Of a stretch of DNA of 5,545 bases, positions 1 to 5,284 are shown piece after piece. The stretch lies in assembly GCA_902472315.1 (NCBI GenBank), contig CABRNM010000064.1, positions 1 through 5,545 on the forward strand, in the 5' to 3' direction. Each line of letters opens with the position of its first letter. Position 1 is the stretch's first letter. The notes below the pieces were generated by a model. That model was not told the origin of the DNA, did not search any database, and saw only the letters and a program-made list of their open reading frames with translations. Made by a program: the position numbers and the translations under genes. The stretch comes from an uncultured Collinsella sp. Lineage in GTDB: Bacteria; Actinomycetota; Coriobacteriia; Coriobacteriales; Coriobacteriaceae.

Positions 1-17
1 CGACGCTCTTCCGATCT
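1..17 (+). other. Illumina adapter remnant (sequencing artefact)
   Basis: The first 17 bases, CGACGCTCTTCCGATCT, are identical to the 3' end of the Illumina TruSeq universal / read 1 adapter as I know it. Genomic sequence appears to begin at base 18, where the transposase reading frame continues in register only by chance through the adapter. The window therefore starts at an untrimmed contig end, and any protein predicted from base 1 would carry about six false residues. Confidence 0.93.
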
Positions 18-702
18 CGACCGCTATCGGTTCTTATCTGATATCTCGGACAGATTCGCTCGCCATGAAGTGGCGGTGTTGGCTTGGTGCCTTATGGACA
101 ATCACTTCCATTTGATGGTTGATGATCCGTTTGACAATCTTTCAAAGGCAATGCAGTGCGCATTGACGGCGTATGCTAAGTATTTCAATGGGAAAACGGG
201 GAGAACGGGGCATCTGTTTGACAATCGCTATTCGCGGGTCGCGGTTGAGTCGGACACGCAGGCAGTGCAGCTGCTCGATTATATCCATCTCAATCCCGTG
301 AAAGGTGCGCTCGACTCGCTTGAGGCGTACCGCTGGTCAAGTTACAAGGCATATCAGCTGGGCTACGATCCCTTTGATATTTGTGATGCGGCCCCTATGC
401 TCGATATTGTCGGAGGTTCCCGTTGCTATTGCGAGCATATCGAGGAAGTTGCCGGGCGCATCTGGTCAGAGGAGATTCTTCCGCGCCGACGGATCCCCGA
501 TGAGGATGCTCTTTCTGTTGCGCGCGAAGTCCTGCCCAGCATAGATCCTGCGCTGCTCAAGGCCTTGCCACGCCCCGAACGCGATGCCTGTCTGCTGAGG
601 CTTAGGCGGGCACATCTCACGGTCAAGCAAATTGCCCGTATCACTGGTATCGGCTCTTCAAGCGTAACCAAGGCCACCACAGGCTGGAAGGAGGCTACGT
701 GA
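18..702 (+). CDS. REP-associated tyrosine transposase (RAYT, IS200-like Y1 family), 5' partial
   Basis: This is a single-strand DNA transposase of the Y1 / HUH superfamily, of the chromosomal RAYT type that acts on REP-like palindromes. The frame is open back to the contig edge, so the GTG at 70 is not the real start and perhaps 40 N-terminal residues are missing. About 228 residues remain. Diagnostic features are the metal-binding HUH motif in WCLMDNHFHLMV (His codons at 103 and 109), the family segment GRTGHLFDNRY, then YIHLNPVK with the likely nucleophile Tyr at codon 280-282, and WSSYKAY. Near the C terminus (about 619-680) LTVKQIARITGIGSSSVTKA looks like a helix-turn-helix, an extension that longer RAYTs carry. 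It ends 33 bp before a tandem hairpin repeat array, the expected partner of such an enzyme. The truncation is an assembly edge and does not show that the gene is broken. Its base composition looks less GC-rich than the pyr genes, compatible with a mobile or foreign origin. Family call is firm; activity is unknown. Confidence 0.87.
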
Positions 703-735
703 GGCAGGGGGCGAACCGATGCCGGCACGCGTTAT

Positions 736-852
736 GTCTGTCCCAAATGCATGAAAGCACTCATGTAAGTCTGTCCCCAATGAGTGAAAGCACTCATGTA
801 AGTCTGTCCCCAATGAGTGAAAACACTCATGCAAGTCTGTCCCCAATGAGTG
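736..852. repeat. Tandem 33-bp REP-like repeat array (3.5 units)
   Basis: Units lie at 736-768, 769-801 and 802-834, with an 18-base partial unit at 835-852. Each begins GTCTGTCCC(C). Units 2 and 3 differ at two positions; unit 1 differs from unit 2 at three. Units 2 and 3 contain a perfect 7-bp inverted repeat, ATGAGTG then a four-base AAAG or AAAA loop then CACTCAT (780-797 and 813-830). Unit 1 has a degenerate left arm (ATGCATG, 747-764). A conserved linker plus a small palindrome, next to a RAYT, is the usual look of REP sequences, so these are probably its recognition repeats. There are no variable spacers, so this is not a CRISPR array. Confidence 0.85.
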
Positions 853-853
853 C

Positions 854-886
854 AAAAAGGCGCCCTCCGTAGGGGAGGGCGCCTTT
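854..886 (-). terminator. Rho-independent terminator of rpmB, possibly bidirectional
   Basis: A perfect 10-bp stem pairs GGCGCCCTCC (859-868) with GGAGGGCGCC (874-883) around a five-base loop. It is flanked by five A on the left (854-858) and three T on the right (884-886). Read on the - strand the stem is followed by five U, which suits termination of rpmB, whose stop codon is about 70 bases upstream. On the + strand the U tract is only three long, so it may also stop transcription from the transposase and repeats, but less efficiently. Confidence 0.85.
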
Positions 887-954
887 GGTAAGTTCTATGT
901 GAACGCGAGGTCTTTGGCCCGGAGAGTCCGAGGTACTTGTTGGTAAGACCTTAT

Positions 955-1143
955 TTAGGAGCGCGCAACCTTGCCGGACTTGAGGCAGGTGGAGCAAACG
1001 TTCATCTTGCGACGGTGACCATCGACGACGACGTAGACGCGCTGGATATTGGGGCGGAACTTACGGTTGGTGACGCGGTGAGAGTGGCTGATGGAGCGAC
1101 CGGCAACGGGGTGCTTACCGCAAACTTCGCAAACTTTGGACAT
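955..1143 (-). CDS. rpmB: 50S ribosomal protein L28, zinc-binding type
   Basis: L28 is a small basic protein of the large ribosomal subunit. The 62-residue product begins MSKVCEVCGKHPVAGRSISH and ends with the family signature CSTCLKSGKVARS. Two CxxC pairs, C5/C8 and C50/C53, make it the zinc-ribbon (C+) form. The internal stretch with SHRVTNRKFRPN is typical L28. The ATG at 1141-1143 is chosen over an in-frame upstream start at 1191. A strong AAGGAGG site (reverse complement of 1151-1157) lies seven bases before it, and the protein then starts exactly where L28 proteins do. The gene stands alone, convergent with the transposase and divergent from the pyr operon, and ends in its own terminator. 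Confidence 0.96.
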   Translation of the reverse strand: MSKVCEVCGKHPVAGRSISHSHRVTNRKFRPNIQRVYVVVDGHRRKMNVCSTCLKSGKVARS

Positions 1144-1197
1144 AACTGACCCTCCTTGGGCGACAAACGAACATGTCGCGTTAACAAACAAGCCTGA

Positions 1198-1226
1198 ACT
1201 ATAGCACAGAAGCAGCTCCCTGTGCG
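1198..1226 (-). promoter_or_regulatory. Candidate proximal rpmB promoter
   Basis: Read on the - strand, the extended -10 TGC-TATAGT has its hexamer at 1198-1203 (5 of 6 match to TATAAT, with TG one base upstream). A poor -35, CGCACA at 1221-1226, lies 17 bp further up. Transcription would start near 1191, giving a leader of roughly 48 bases. The extended -10 could compensate for the weak -35. The spacer is occupied by a perfect inverted repeat, GCACAG-N10-CTGTGC (1204-1225). Confidence 0.45.
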
Positions 1227-1312
1227 TAATCTACACAGAGATATTTCTCTTTTGGCGATAGTGCTCACGCCACGGCCCTGGACGTAGATCCGATTTGCGT
1301 GCAGCAGAGGGG

Positions 1313-1341
1313 ATTATGCCAGCTCGTGCGTACGTTTTCAA
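1313..1341 (-). promoter_or_regulatory. Candidate distal rpmB promoter (strong consensus)
   Basis: On the - strand TTGAAA (1336-1341) is followed after exactly 17 bp by CATAAT (1313-1318). Both hexamers match the housekeeping consensus at five of six positions, and TGG just before the -10 gives an extended -10. The start would be near 1306, leaving a leader of about 160 bases before rpmB. It has the best consensus of any promoter-like site I found in the window. The only gene downstream on this strand is rpmB. Confidence 0.55.
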
Positions 1342-1363
1342 GCTCGTCCCACAAATATATATA
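1335..1363 (+). promoter_or_regulatory. Candidate pyr operon promoter (distal option)
   Basis: TTTTCA (1335-1340) and TATATA (1358-1363) are spaced 17 bp apart, each matching consensus at four of six positions, in the most AT-rich part of the gap. A start near 1370 would give a leader of about 225 bases containing the whole regulatory fold. The -35 overlaps the -35 of the opposite-facing distal rpmB promoter. This is a weak call made because the operon needs a promoter upstream of about 1459. Confidence 0.3.
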
Positions 1364-1434
1364 GGTTTATTGAGCATTGGGCTCCGTTTACGGATTGCTC
1401 TGTATTTATGCTCGCAATTAAGTTCGAGGTTGGC

Positions 1435-1440
1435 TACACT
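1435..1440 (+). promoter_or_regulatory. Candidate pyr operon -10 element (proximal option)
   Basis: TACACT is an acceptable -10 hexamer placed so that transcription would start near 1447, just ahead of the leader hairpins. The matching -35 position, 17 bp upstream (1412-1417, TCGCAA), fits poorly at three of six. It is an alternative to the site at 1335-1363, and I cannot choose between them from sequence alone. Confidence 0.25.
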
Positions 1441-1465
1441 ATCCCTTGACCATTAAAGGGGTACG

Positions 1466-1521
1466 AGATACCCACATGGAATTACATAGCTGCCAATGAG
1501 CAGCCCTTCCTGTGGGTGTCT
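1466..1521 (+). promoter_or_regulatory. Candidate PyrR-binding RNA hairpin in the pyr leader
   Basis: A long hairpin has an 11-bp lower stem (1466-1476 with 1511-1521, one G-U pair), a bulged T1477, four more pairs (GGAA 1478-1481 with TTCC 1507-1510), and an asymmetric internal loop of seven against two bases. It is topped by a 5-bp upper stem, GCTGC (1489-1493) with GCAGC (1500-1504). The apex is the hexaloop CAATGA closed by C-G. Known PyrR binding loops have a CNGNGA hexaloop closed by C-G above an asymmetric bulge; this one matches the fixed loop positions except one (A for the first G). Position directly ahead of pyrR supports the reading. Binding is inferred. Confidence 0.6.
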
Positions 1522-1555
1522 GGTCCGCTTTGAGCGGTCGGGCATCTATTTTTTT
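1513..1555 (+). terminator. Attenuator (intrinsic terminator) in the pyr leader
   Basis: The core stem CCGCT (1525-1529) and AGCGG (1533-1537) encloses the loop TTG. With one T-T mismatch and one bulged G the stem continues outward, 1513-1521 pairing with 1540-1548 through several G-U pairs, so that it ends exactly at a run of seven T (1549-1555). Its 5' arm shares 1513-1521 with the lower stem of the preceding hairpin, so the two cannot form fully together. This fits transcriptional attenuation of the pyr operon. The many wobble pairs make the strength uncertain. Confidence 0.6.
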
Positions 1556-1594
1556 GACTGTGTCAGCAGTCAAGACATGTGAGGAAGGAGATCG

Positions 1595-2179
1595 ATGGGC
1601 ACGACTTCCCCCAAGGCGGTCATCATGGACGAGACCGCCGTCAATCGAGCGATGACCCGCATCGCGCACGAGATTCTCGAGCGCAACGAGGGCTGTGAAG
1701 ACCTCGCTCTGGTCGGCATCGTCACGCGCGGCGACCTTCTGGCAAAGAAGCTCGCTGAGGAGATCAAGGAGATTGAGGGCGTCGAAGTTCCGCTCGGTAG
1801 CCTCGACATCAGCTTCTACCGCGATGACTATGCGACCAATTTCGCTCCCGCGATCCACGCTACCAACATTCCCTTCAGCGTCGACGGCAAGCGCGTCGTG
1901 CTGGTGGACGACATCCTGTACACGGGCCGTACCATTCGCGCCGCTCTGGACGCCGTCATGGATCTGGGCCGTCCGAGCCGCATCGAGCTGGCAGTTCTCG
2001 TTGACCGCGGTCACCGCGAGCTTCCCATCTCGCCGGACTTTGTCGGCAAGAACGTTCCCTCGTCGCACGAGGAGAACGTGCACCTATATATGAAGGAAGT
2101 CGACGGCCGTACCGCTGTCGAGATCAACGACGTCGCGCCGGGCTCCCATGTGGGTTCTGCGCCGCTGGGAGGTGAGTAG
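1595..2179 (+). CDS. pyrR: PyrR, pyrimidine operon regulator / uracil phosphoribosyltransferase
   Basis: PyrR binds pyr leader RNA when UMP or UTP is plentiful and lowers pyr expression; most members also make UMP from uracil and PRPP. The 194-residue product has the phosphoribosyltransferase fold. The PRPP loop is VVLVDDILYTGRT (101-113). LVGIVTRGDLLAKKL (39-53), DISFYRDD (71-78) and DRGHRELPI (137-145) are PyrR hallmarks. Typical PyrRs are near 180 residues, and this one carries a short C-terminal extension after EIND. The ATG is supported by GAGGAAGGAG (1581-1590) four bases upstream. As first gene behind its own attenuator it probably regulates itself with the operon. The stop codon lies five bases before pyrB, whose ribosome binding site is inside the end of pyrR. 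Confidence 0.96.
   Translation: MGTTSPKAVIMDETAVNRAMTRIAHEILERNEGCEDLALVGIVTRGDLLAKKLAEEIKEIEGVEVPLGSLDISFYRDDYATNFAPAIHATNIPFSVDGKRVVLVDDILYTGRTIRAALDAVMDLGRPSRIELAVLVDRGHRELPISPDFVGKNVPSSHEENVHLYMKEVDGRTAVEINDVAPGSHVGSAPLGGE
2168..2175 (+). promoter_or_regulatory. pyrB ribosome binding site that fixes a GTG start
   Basis: GGAGGTGA is a full match to the anti-Shine-Dalgarno complement and lies inside the last codons of pyrR, eight bases before GTG at 2184. It excludes the two in-frame GTG codons further upstream: 2148 lies ahead of the site and 2172 lies within it. Confidence 0.8.
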
Positions 2180-2183
2180 TACC

Positions 2184-3128
2184 GTGGCGTTCAACCATAA
2201 GCACCTGATCGACATTACCGAGTACTCCGAAGAGGACATCAAGCTCATCCTCGAGACCGCCAAGGCGTTCTCCGAGGTCAACGAGCGTGCGATCAAGAAG
2301 GTCCCCACGCTCAAGGGCAAGACCATCGTCAACATGTTCAACGAGCCCTCGACGCGCACCCGCAGCTCCTTCGAGCTCGCCGAGAAGCGTCTTTCGGCCG
2401 ACAGCCTCAACTTTGGCGGCTCCTCGACCTCCACGGTCAAGGGCGAGAGCCTCGTCGATACCGTCGAGACCCTCAACGCCTATAAGATCGACTGCATCGT
2501 CGTGCGCGACAAGCACGCCGGCGCGCCCTACATCGTCACGCAGAACTCGCCCGCGAGCGTCATCTGCGCCGGTGACGGCAAGCACAACCACCCCACGCAG
2601 GCCCTGCTCGACCTGTACACCATTTGGCAGCACAAGGGTGACTTCCATGGTCTGAAGGTCGCCGTTGTCGGCGATATCTCCCACTCCCGCGTGTGCGGCT
2701 CGCTGATCCCCGCCCTTAAGATCATGGGCTGCGAGACCTACGCCGTCGCTCCTGGCACGCTGCTGCCGCCGGCGCCCGAGGTCCTGGGCTGCGACCACGT
2801 GACGAGCGACCTCGATTCCGTCCTGCCCGAGCTGGACGTCGTCTACATGCTGCGCGTGCAGCAGGAGCGCCTCGAGGGTGCCCCGTTCCCCACGATTCGT
2901 GAGTATCACAAGCTCTTCGGTCTGACCAAGGACCGCGAGAAGCTCATGAAGCCCGATGCGATCATCTGCCACCCGGGCCCCATCAACCGCGGCGTCGAGT
3001 TCGACTCCTACATGGCCGACCACCCGCAACGCTCCGTCATCCTGGAGCAGGTCTACGCTGGCATCTGCGTGCGTATGGCTATCCTGTATCTGCTGCTTGG
3101 AGGTGCCGATAATGGCCTTGCTTCTTAA
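2184..3128 (+). CDS. pyrB: Aspartate carbamoyltransferase, catalytic chain
   Basis: PyrB condenses carbamoyl phosphate with L-aspartate to N-carbamoylaspartate, the first committed step of pyrimidine synthesis. The 314-residue length is normal. The carbamoyl-phosphate motif is EPSTRTRSSFE (54-64), with the mobile lysine loop at STVKGES (83-89). HPTQALLDLYTI (136-147), GDISHSRV (163-170), MLRVQQERL (222-230) and HPGPINRG (263-270) complete the active-site set. The QVYAGICVRMAIL segment (289-301) is the usual C-terminal helix. No pyrI regulatory chain lies next to it, as in Gram-positive operons where PyrR does the regulating. Translation starts at GTG 2184. The last 17 bases overlap pyrC, whose GGAGGTG site lies inside this gene. 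Confidence 0.97.
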   Translation: MAFNHKHLIDITEYSEEDIKLILETAKAFSEVNERAIKKVPTLKGKTIVNMFNEPSTRTRSSFELAEKRLSADSLNFGGSSTSTVKGESLVDTVETLNAYKIDCIVVRDKHAGAPYIVTQNSPASVICAGDGKHNHPTQALLDLYTIWQHKGDFHGLKVAVVGDISHSRVCGSLIPALKIMGCETYAVAPGTLLPPAPEVLGCDHVTSDLDSVLPELDVVYMLRVQQERLEGAPFPTIREYHKLFGLTKDREKLMKPDAIICHPGPINRGVEFDSYMADHPQRSVILEQVYAGICVRMAILYLLLGGADNGLAS

Positions 3129-4401
3129 GAATGCCCACGTCGTCGATCCGTCTGTCGAGCTTGACGGTGTCGTCGACGTCCTGATCGACGGTGACAAGAT
3201 CGCCGAGGTCGGTGAGAACCTCGCCGCCGAGGGAGCCGAGGTCCGCGACCTTTCCGGCAAGTATCTCGTCCCCGGCCTGGTGGATATGCACGTACATCTG
3301 CGAGAGCCTGGCTACGAGGTCAAAGAGGACATCGAGAGTGGCACCCGCGCTGCTGCCAAGGGCGGCTTCACTGGCGTGTGCGCCATGCCGAACACCGATC
3401 CCGTCACCGATAACGGCACCGTCGTGGAGTTCGTTAAGTCCCGCGCTGCCGAGGTCGGTCACTGCCGCGTCTATCCGTCGGGCGCCATGACCCGCGGTCT
3501 TAAGGGCGAGGCCATTTCCGAGATGGGCGATATGGTCGCCCACGGCGCCGTCGCCTTCACCGACGACGGTCGTGGCGTGCAGGGCGCGGGCATGCTCCGT
3601 CGCTGCATGGACTACGGCAAGATGTTCGGCAAGGTCTTTATGAGCCACTGCCAGGACGAGGATCTGGTCGGCCATGGCCAGATCAACGAGGGCAAGGTCT
3701 CGACCCGTCTGGCCCTCGAGGGCTGGCCGGCCGCCGGCGAGGAGCTTCAGATCGCCCGCGACATCGAGATTGCCAAGCTGACCGGTGCCAAGCTGCACAT
3801 CCAGCACATCTCCACCGCTCACGGCCTCGAGCTCGTGCGTGCCGGTAAGGCCGCCGGTGTCCAGGTAACCTGCGAGGCCACCCCGCACCACATGTTCCTG
3901 ACCGAGAACGACTTGGACGAGACCTACAACACCTCGCTCAAGGTCAATCCGCCGTTGCGCACCGACGAGGACGCCGAGGCCATCCGTCAGGGCGTCATCG
4001 ACGGTACCGTCGACGTGATCGTTACCGATCACGCTCCGCACACCCCGTGGGAGAAGGCCCGCGAGTTCGAGCTCGCACCCTTTGGCATGATCGGCCTCGA
4101 GACCTCGCTGTCGCTCGTGCTCACCGAGCTGGTCAACACGGGCAAGATGAGCATTGGCCGCATGGTCGAGCTCATGGCCATCAAGCCGCGTGAGATCCTG
4201 GGCCTCGACCAGGTTCAGGTCAAGGCGGGCTCCGTTGCCGACCTGACCGTGTTTGACGCGTCCGCCACCTGGACGGTTGGCGAGGACGGTTACGAGTCGC
4301 GCGCCGAGAACTCCGGTTTCGCCGGCCGCACGCTTACCGGTCGTGCCACCGATGTGTTTGTCGGCGGTAAGCAGACGCTCGCCGACGGCTGCATCTGCTA
4401 G
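3112..4401 (+). CDS. pyrC: Dihydroorotase, class I
   Basis: PyrC cyclises N-carbamoylaspartate to L-dihydroorotate with bound zinc. The 429-residue product is an amidohydrolase TIM barrel of class I length. Metal and substrate residues are visible: DMHVHLREPG (58-67; H60, H62, R64), AMPNTDP (91-97), DDGRG (151-155), SHCQDEDL (178-185; H179), HIQHIST (229-235; H232) and TDHAPHT (305-311; D306, H307). The ATG at 3112 follows GGAGGTG (3099-3105) by six bases and begins MALLLKNAHVVDP, the expected N-terminal strand. A longer frame reaching back to 2956 would only read pyrB out of frame. The 17-bp overlap with pyrB suggests translational coupling. No key residue is missing. Confidence 0.97.
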   Translation: MALLLKNAHVVDPSVELDGVVDVLIDGDKIAEVGENLAAEGAEVRDLSGKYLVPGLVDMHVHLREPGYEVKEDIESGTRAAAKGGFTGVCAMPNTDPVTDNGTVVEFVKSRAAEVGHCRVYPSGAMTRGLKGEAISEMGDMVAHGAVAFTDDGRGVQGAGMLRRCMDYGKMFGKVFMSHCQDEDLVGHGQINEGKVSTRLALEGWPAAGEELQIARDIEIAKLTGAKLHIQHISTAHGLELVRAGKAAGVQVTCEATPHHMFLTENDLDETYNTSLKVNPPLRTDEDAEAIRQGVIDGTVDVIVTDHAPHTPWEKAREFELAPFGMIGLETSLSLVLTELVNTGKMSIGRMVELMAIKPREILGLDQVQVKAGSVADLTVFDASATWTVGEDGYESRAENSGFAGRTLTGRATDVFVGGKQTLADGCIC

Positions 4402-4421
4402 CATAGCCTTATCGCTTTTGT

Positions 4422-4446
4422 GCGCGGTGCCCTTGCGGTGCCGCGC
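4422..4446 (+). other. GC-rich hairpin between pyrC and pyrK
   Basis: Ten pairs, GCGCGGUGCC with GGUGCCGCGC, include two adjacent G-U wobbles and enclose a five-base loop (4432-4436). The following TTTCTGTTCGTTTG is T-rich but interrupted, so it may be a leaky terminator, or a processing or stability element separating pyrRBC from pyrKD. The effect is unknown. Confidence 0.5.
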
Positions 4447-4461
4447 TTTCTGTTCGTTTGA

Positions 4462-4477
4462 CCATGCAACCGCATGG
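4462..4477 (+). other. Small perfect hairpin ahead of the pyrK ribosome binding site
   Basis: CCATGC and GCATGG form a perfect 6-bp stem around the AACC loop, ending seven bases before the GGAG (4484-4487) that serves pyrK. It leaves the binding site free and could help keep it unpaired. Its loop does not resemble a PyrR site. Confidence 0.4.
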
Positions 4478-4492
4478 GGGATTGGAGCGTCT

Positions 4493-5284
4493 ATGCCCAC
4501 ACCTTCCACTGCACGCATGCACGACTTCGAGGTCGTATCGAACCAGGAGATCGCCGACGGCATCTTCTCGCTCGTCATCTCGGCCCCCAAGCTTGCAAGT
4601 GCGCTCAAGCCCGGTCAGTTTGTGAACATTGCCGTGCCCGGCGATGCGTCCTCGCTGCTTCGCGTGCCCCTGAGCTTCTATCGCGCCGACGCCCAGGCCG
4701 GCACCGTCGAGCTGTGGTACGCCGTCGTGGGCGACGACACCCGTCGTCTGTCGCAGATGGCCCCCGGTTCCACCTCTAATCTGCTGGGCCCTGGCGGCCG
4801 CGGCTGGCTTGTGCCCGAGGGCACCAGGAAGGCACTACTCGTTGCGGGCGGCATCGGTGTTCCGCCCGTGCTGTGCCTTGCCAGCAAGCTTTCCGAGCAG
4901 GGTGTGGCCGTCGACGTGTGCCTGGGCTTTTGCACCGCGTCCAAGGCCGTGGGCATCGATGAGTTCCGCTCGCTGTGCGATACGGTCAACGTGTGCACCG
5001 ACGATGGTTCGCTCGGCACGCACGGTTTTTGCACCGATCCTGCCGCCGAGCTGCTTGGCGAGGGCGGCTACGACTACGTGGCCAGCTGCGGTCCCGCCGT
5101 CATGATGAAGAAGGTCGCCGCCGCTGCCGCCGAGGCCGGTGCGTACTGCGAGGTGTCGCTCGAGCGCATGATGAGCTGTGGCTTTGGCGCCTGCAACACC
5201 TGCAATGTCGAGACGGTCGACGGTATGAAGGGCGCCTGCATGTGCGGCCCCGTGTTCGATGCTTCTAAGGTGGTGGTCTTCTAG
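4493..5284 (+). CDS. pyrK: Dihydroorotate dehydrogenase electron transfer subunit PyrK
   Basis: PyrK is the FAD and [2Fe-2S] subunit of class 1B dihydroorotate dehydrogenase; it carries electrons from PyrD's FMN to NAD+. The 263-residue length is usual. The N-terminal ferredoxin-reductase-like domain shows the flavin motif RVPLSFY (57-63) and GPGGRGW (99-105). The NAD-binding domain starts at LLVAGGIGVPPV (115-126). The iron-sulfur motif is C229-x4-C234-x2-C237-x11-C249, followed by GPVF. Another cysteine, C251, sits where I recall Asp in many homologues. The ATG at 4493 has GGAG five bases upstream; the next Met (4517) is possible but lacks a site. The stop overlaps the pyrD GTG by one base, matching the stoichiometric complex. 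Confidence 0.95.
   Translation: MPTPSTARMHDFEVVSNQEIADGIFSLVISAPKLASALKPGQFVNIAVPGDASSLLRVPLSFYRADAQAGTVELWYAVVGDDTRRLSQMAPGSTSNLLGPGGRGWLVPEGTRKALLVAGGIGVPPVLCLASKLSEQGVAVDVCLGFCTASKAVGIDEFRSLCDTVNVCTDDGSLGTHGFCTDPAAELLGEGGYDYVASCGPAVMMKKVAAAAAEAGAYCEVSLERMMSCGFGACNTCNVETVDGMKGACMCGPVFDASKVVVF

Larger units (their letters stand above)
1144..1594. other. Divergent rpmB-pyrR intergenic region, no protein gene seen
   Basis: These 451 bases separate the rpmB and pyrR starts. I see no convincing gene in them. From left to right they hold the rpmB ribosome binding site (1151-1157), an inverted repeat GCGACA-N8-TGTCGC just upstream of it (1160-1179), two candidate rpmB promoters, an AT-rich stretch near 1353-1370, a weak stem at 1372-1400, and the structured pyr leader from about 1459 to 1555. 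The stretch is visibly more AT-rich than the pyr genes. Confidence 0.7.

Noticed and set aside
736..852. Possible CRISPR array
   Set aside because: The units are directly abutting with no variable spacers, the period is only 33 bp, and no cas genes are in the window.
658..855. A - strand reading frame with an 11-residue repeat (HSLGTDLHECF)
   Set aside because: The repeat exists only because the 33-bp DNA unit is a multiple of three. It is the translation of the REP-like array, with no ribosome binding site or recognisable family.
884..954. Possible tRNA or small RNA gene between the terminator and rpmB
   Set aside because: No cloverleaf arms or T-loop consensus can be found on either strand; it reads as the rpmB 3' untranslated region.
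1144..1191. A longer L28 starting at 1191
   Set aside because: The extra 16 residues would translate the strong AAGGAGG site, and L28 proteins begin at the MSKVCEVCGK position.
1237..1253. AGAGA-TATT-TCTCT followed by TTT on the + strand as a terminator
   Set aside because: The stem is only five mostly weak pairs, and there is no + strand transcript upstream of it other than read-through from the transposase.
2124..3260. A 378-codon - strand reading frame opposite pyrB
   Set aside because: It is the antisense shadow of pyrB, rich in Val, Asp, Gly and Arg, as expected from the complement of GC-rich codons.
4253..4492. An 80-residue N-terminal extension of PyrK
   Set aside because: It reads through the end of pyrC in another frame and through the hairpin gap. 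PyrK homology and a ribosome binding site both point to ATG 4493.
3079..4608. A 509-codon - strand reading frame opposite pyrC
   Set aside because: It is the antisense shadow of a GC-rich gene. The + strand product carries every dihydroorotase motif, while the - strand translation is low-complexity and matches nothing I recognise.
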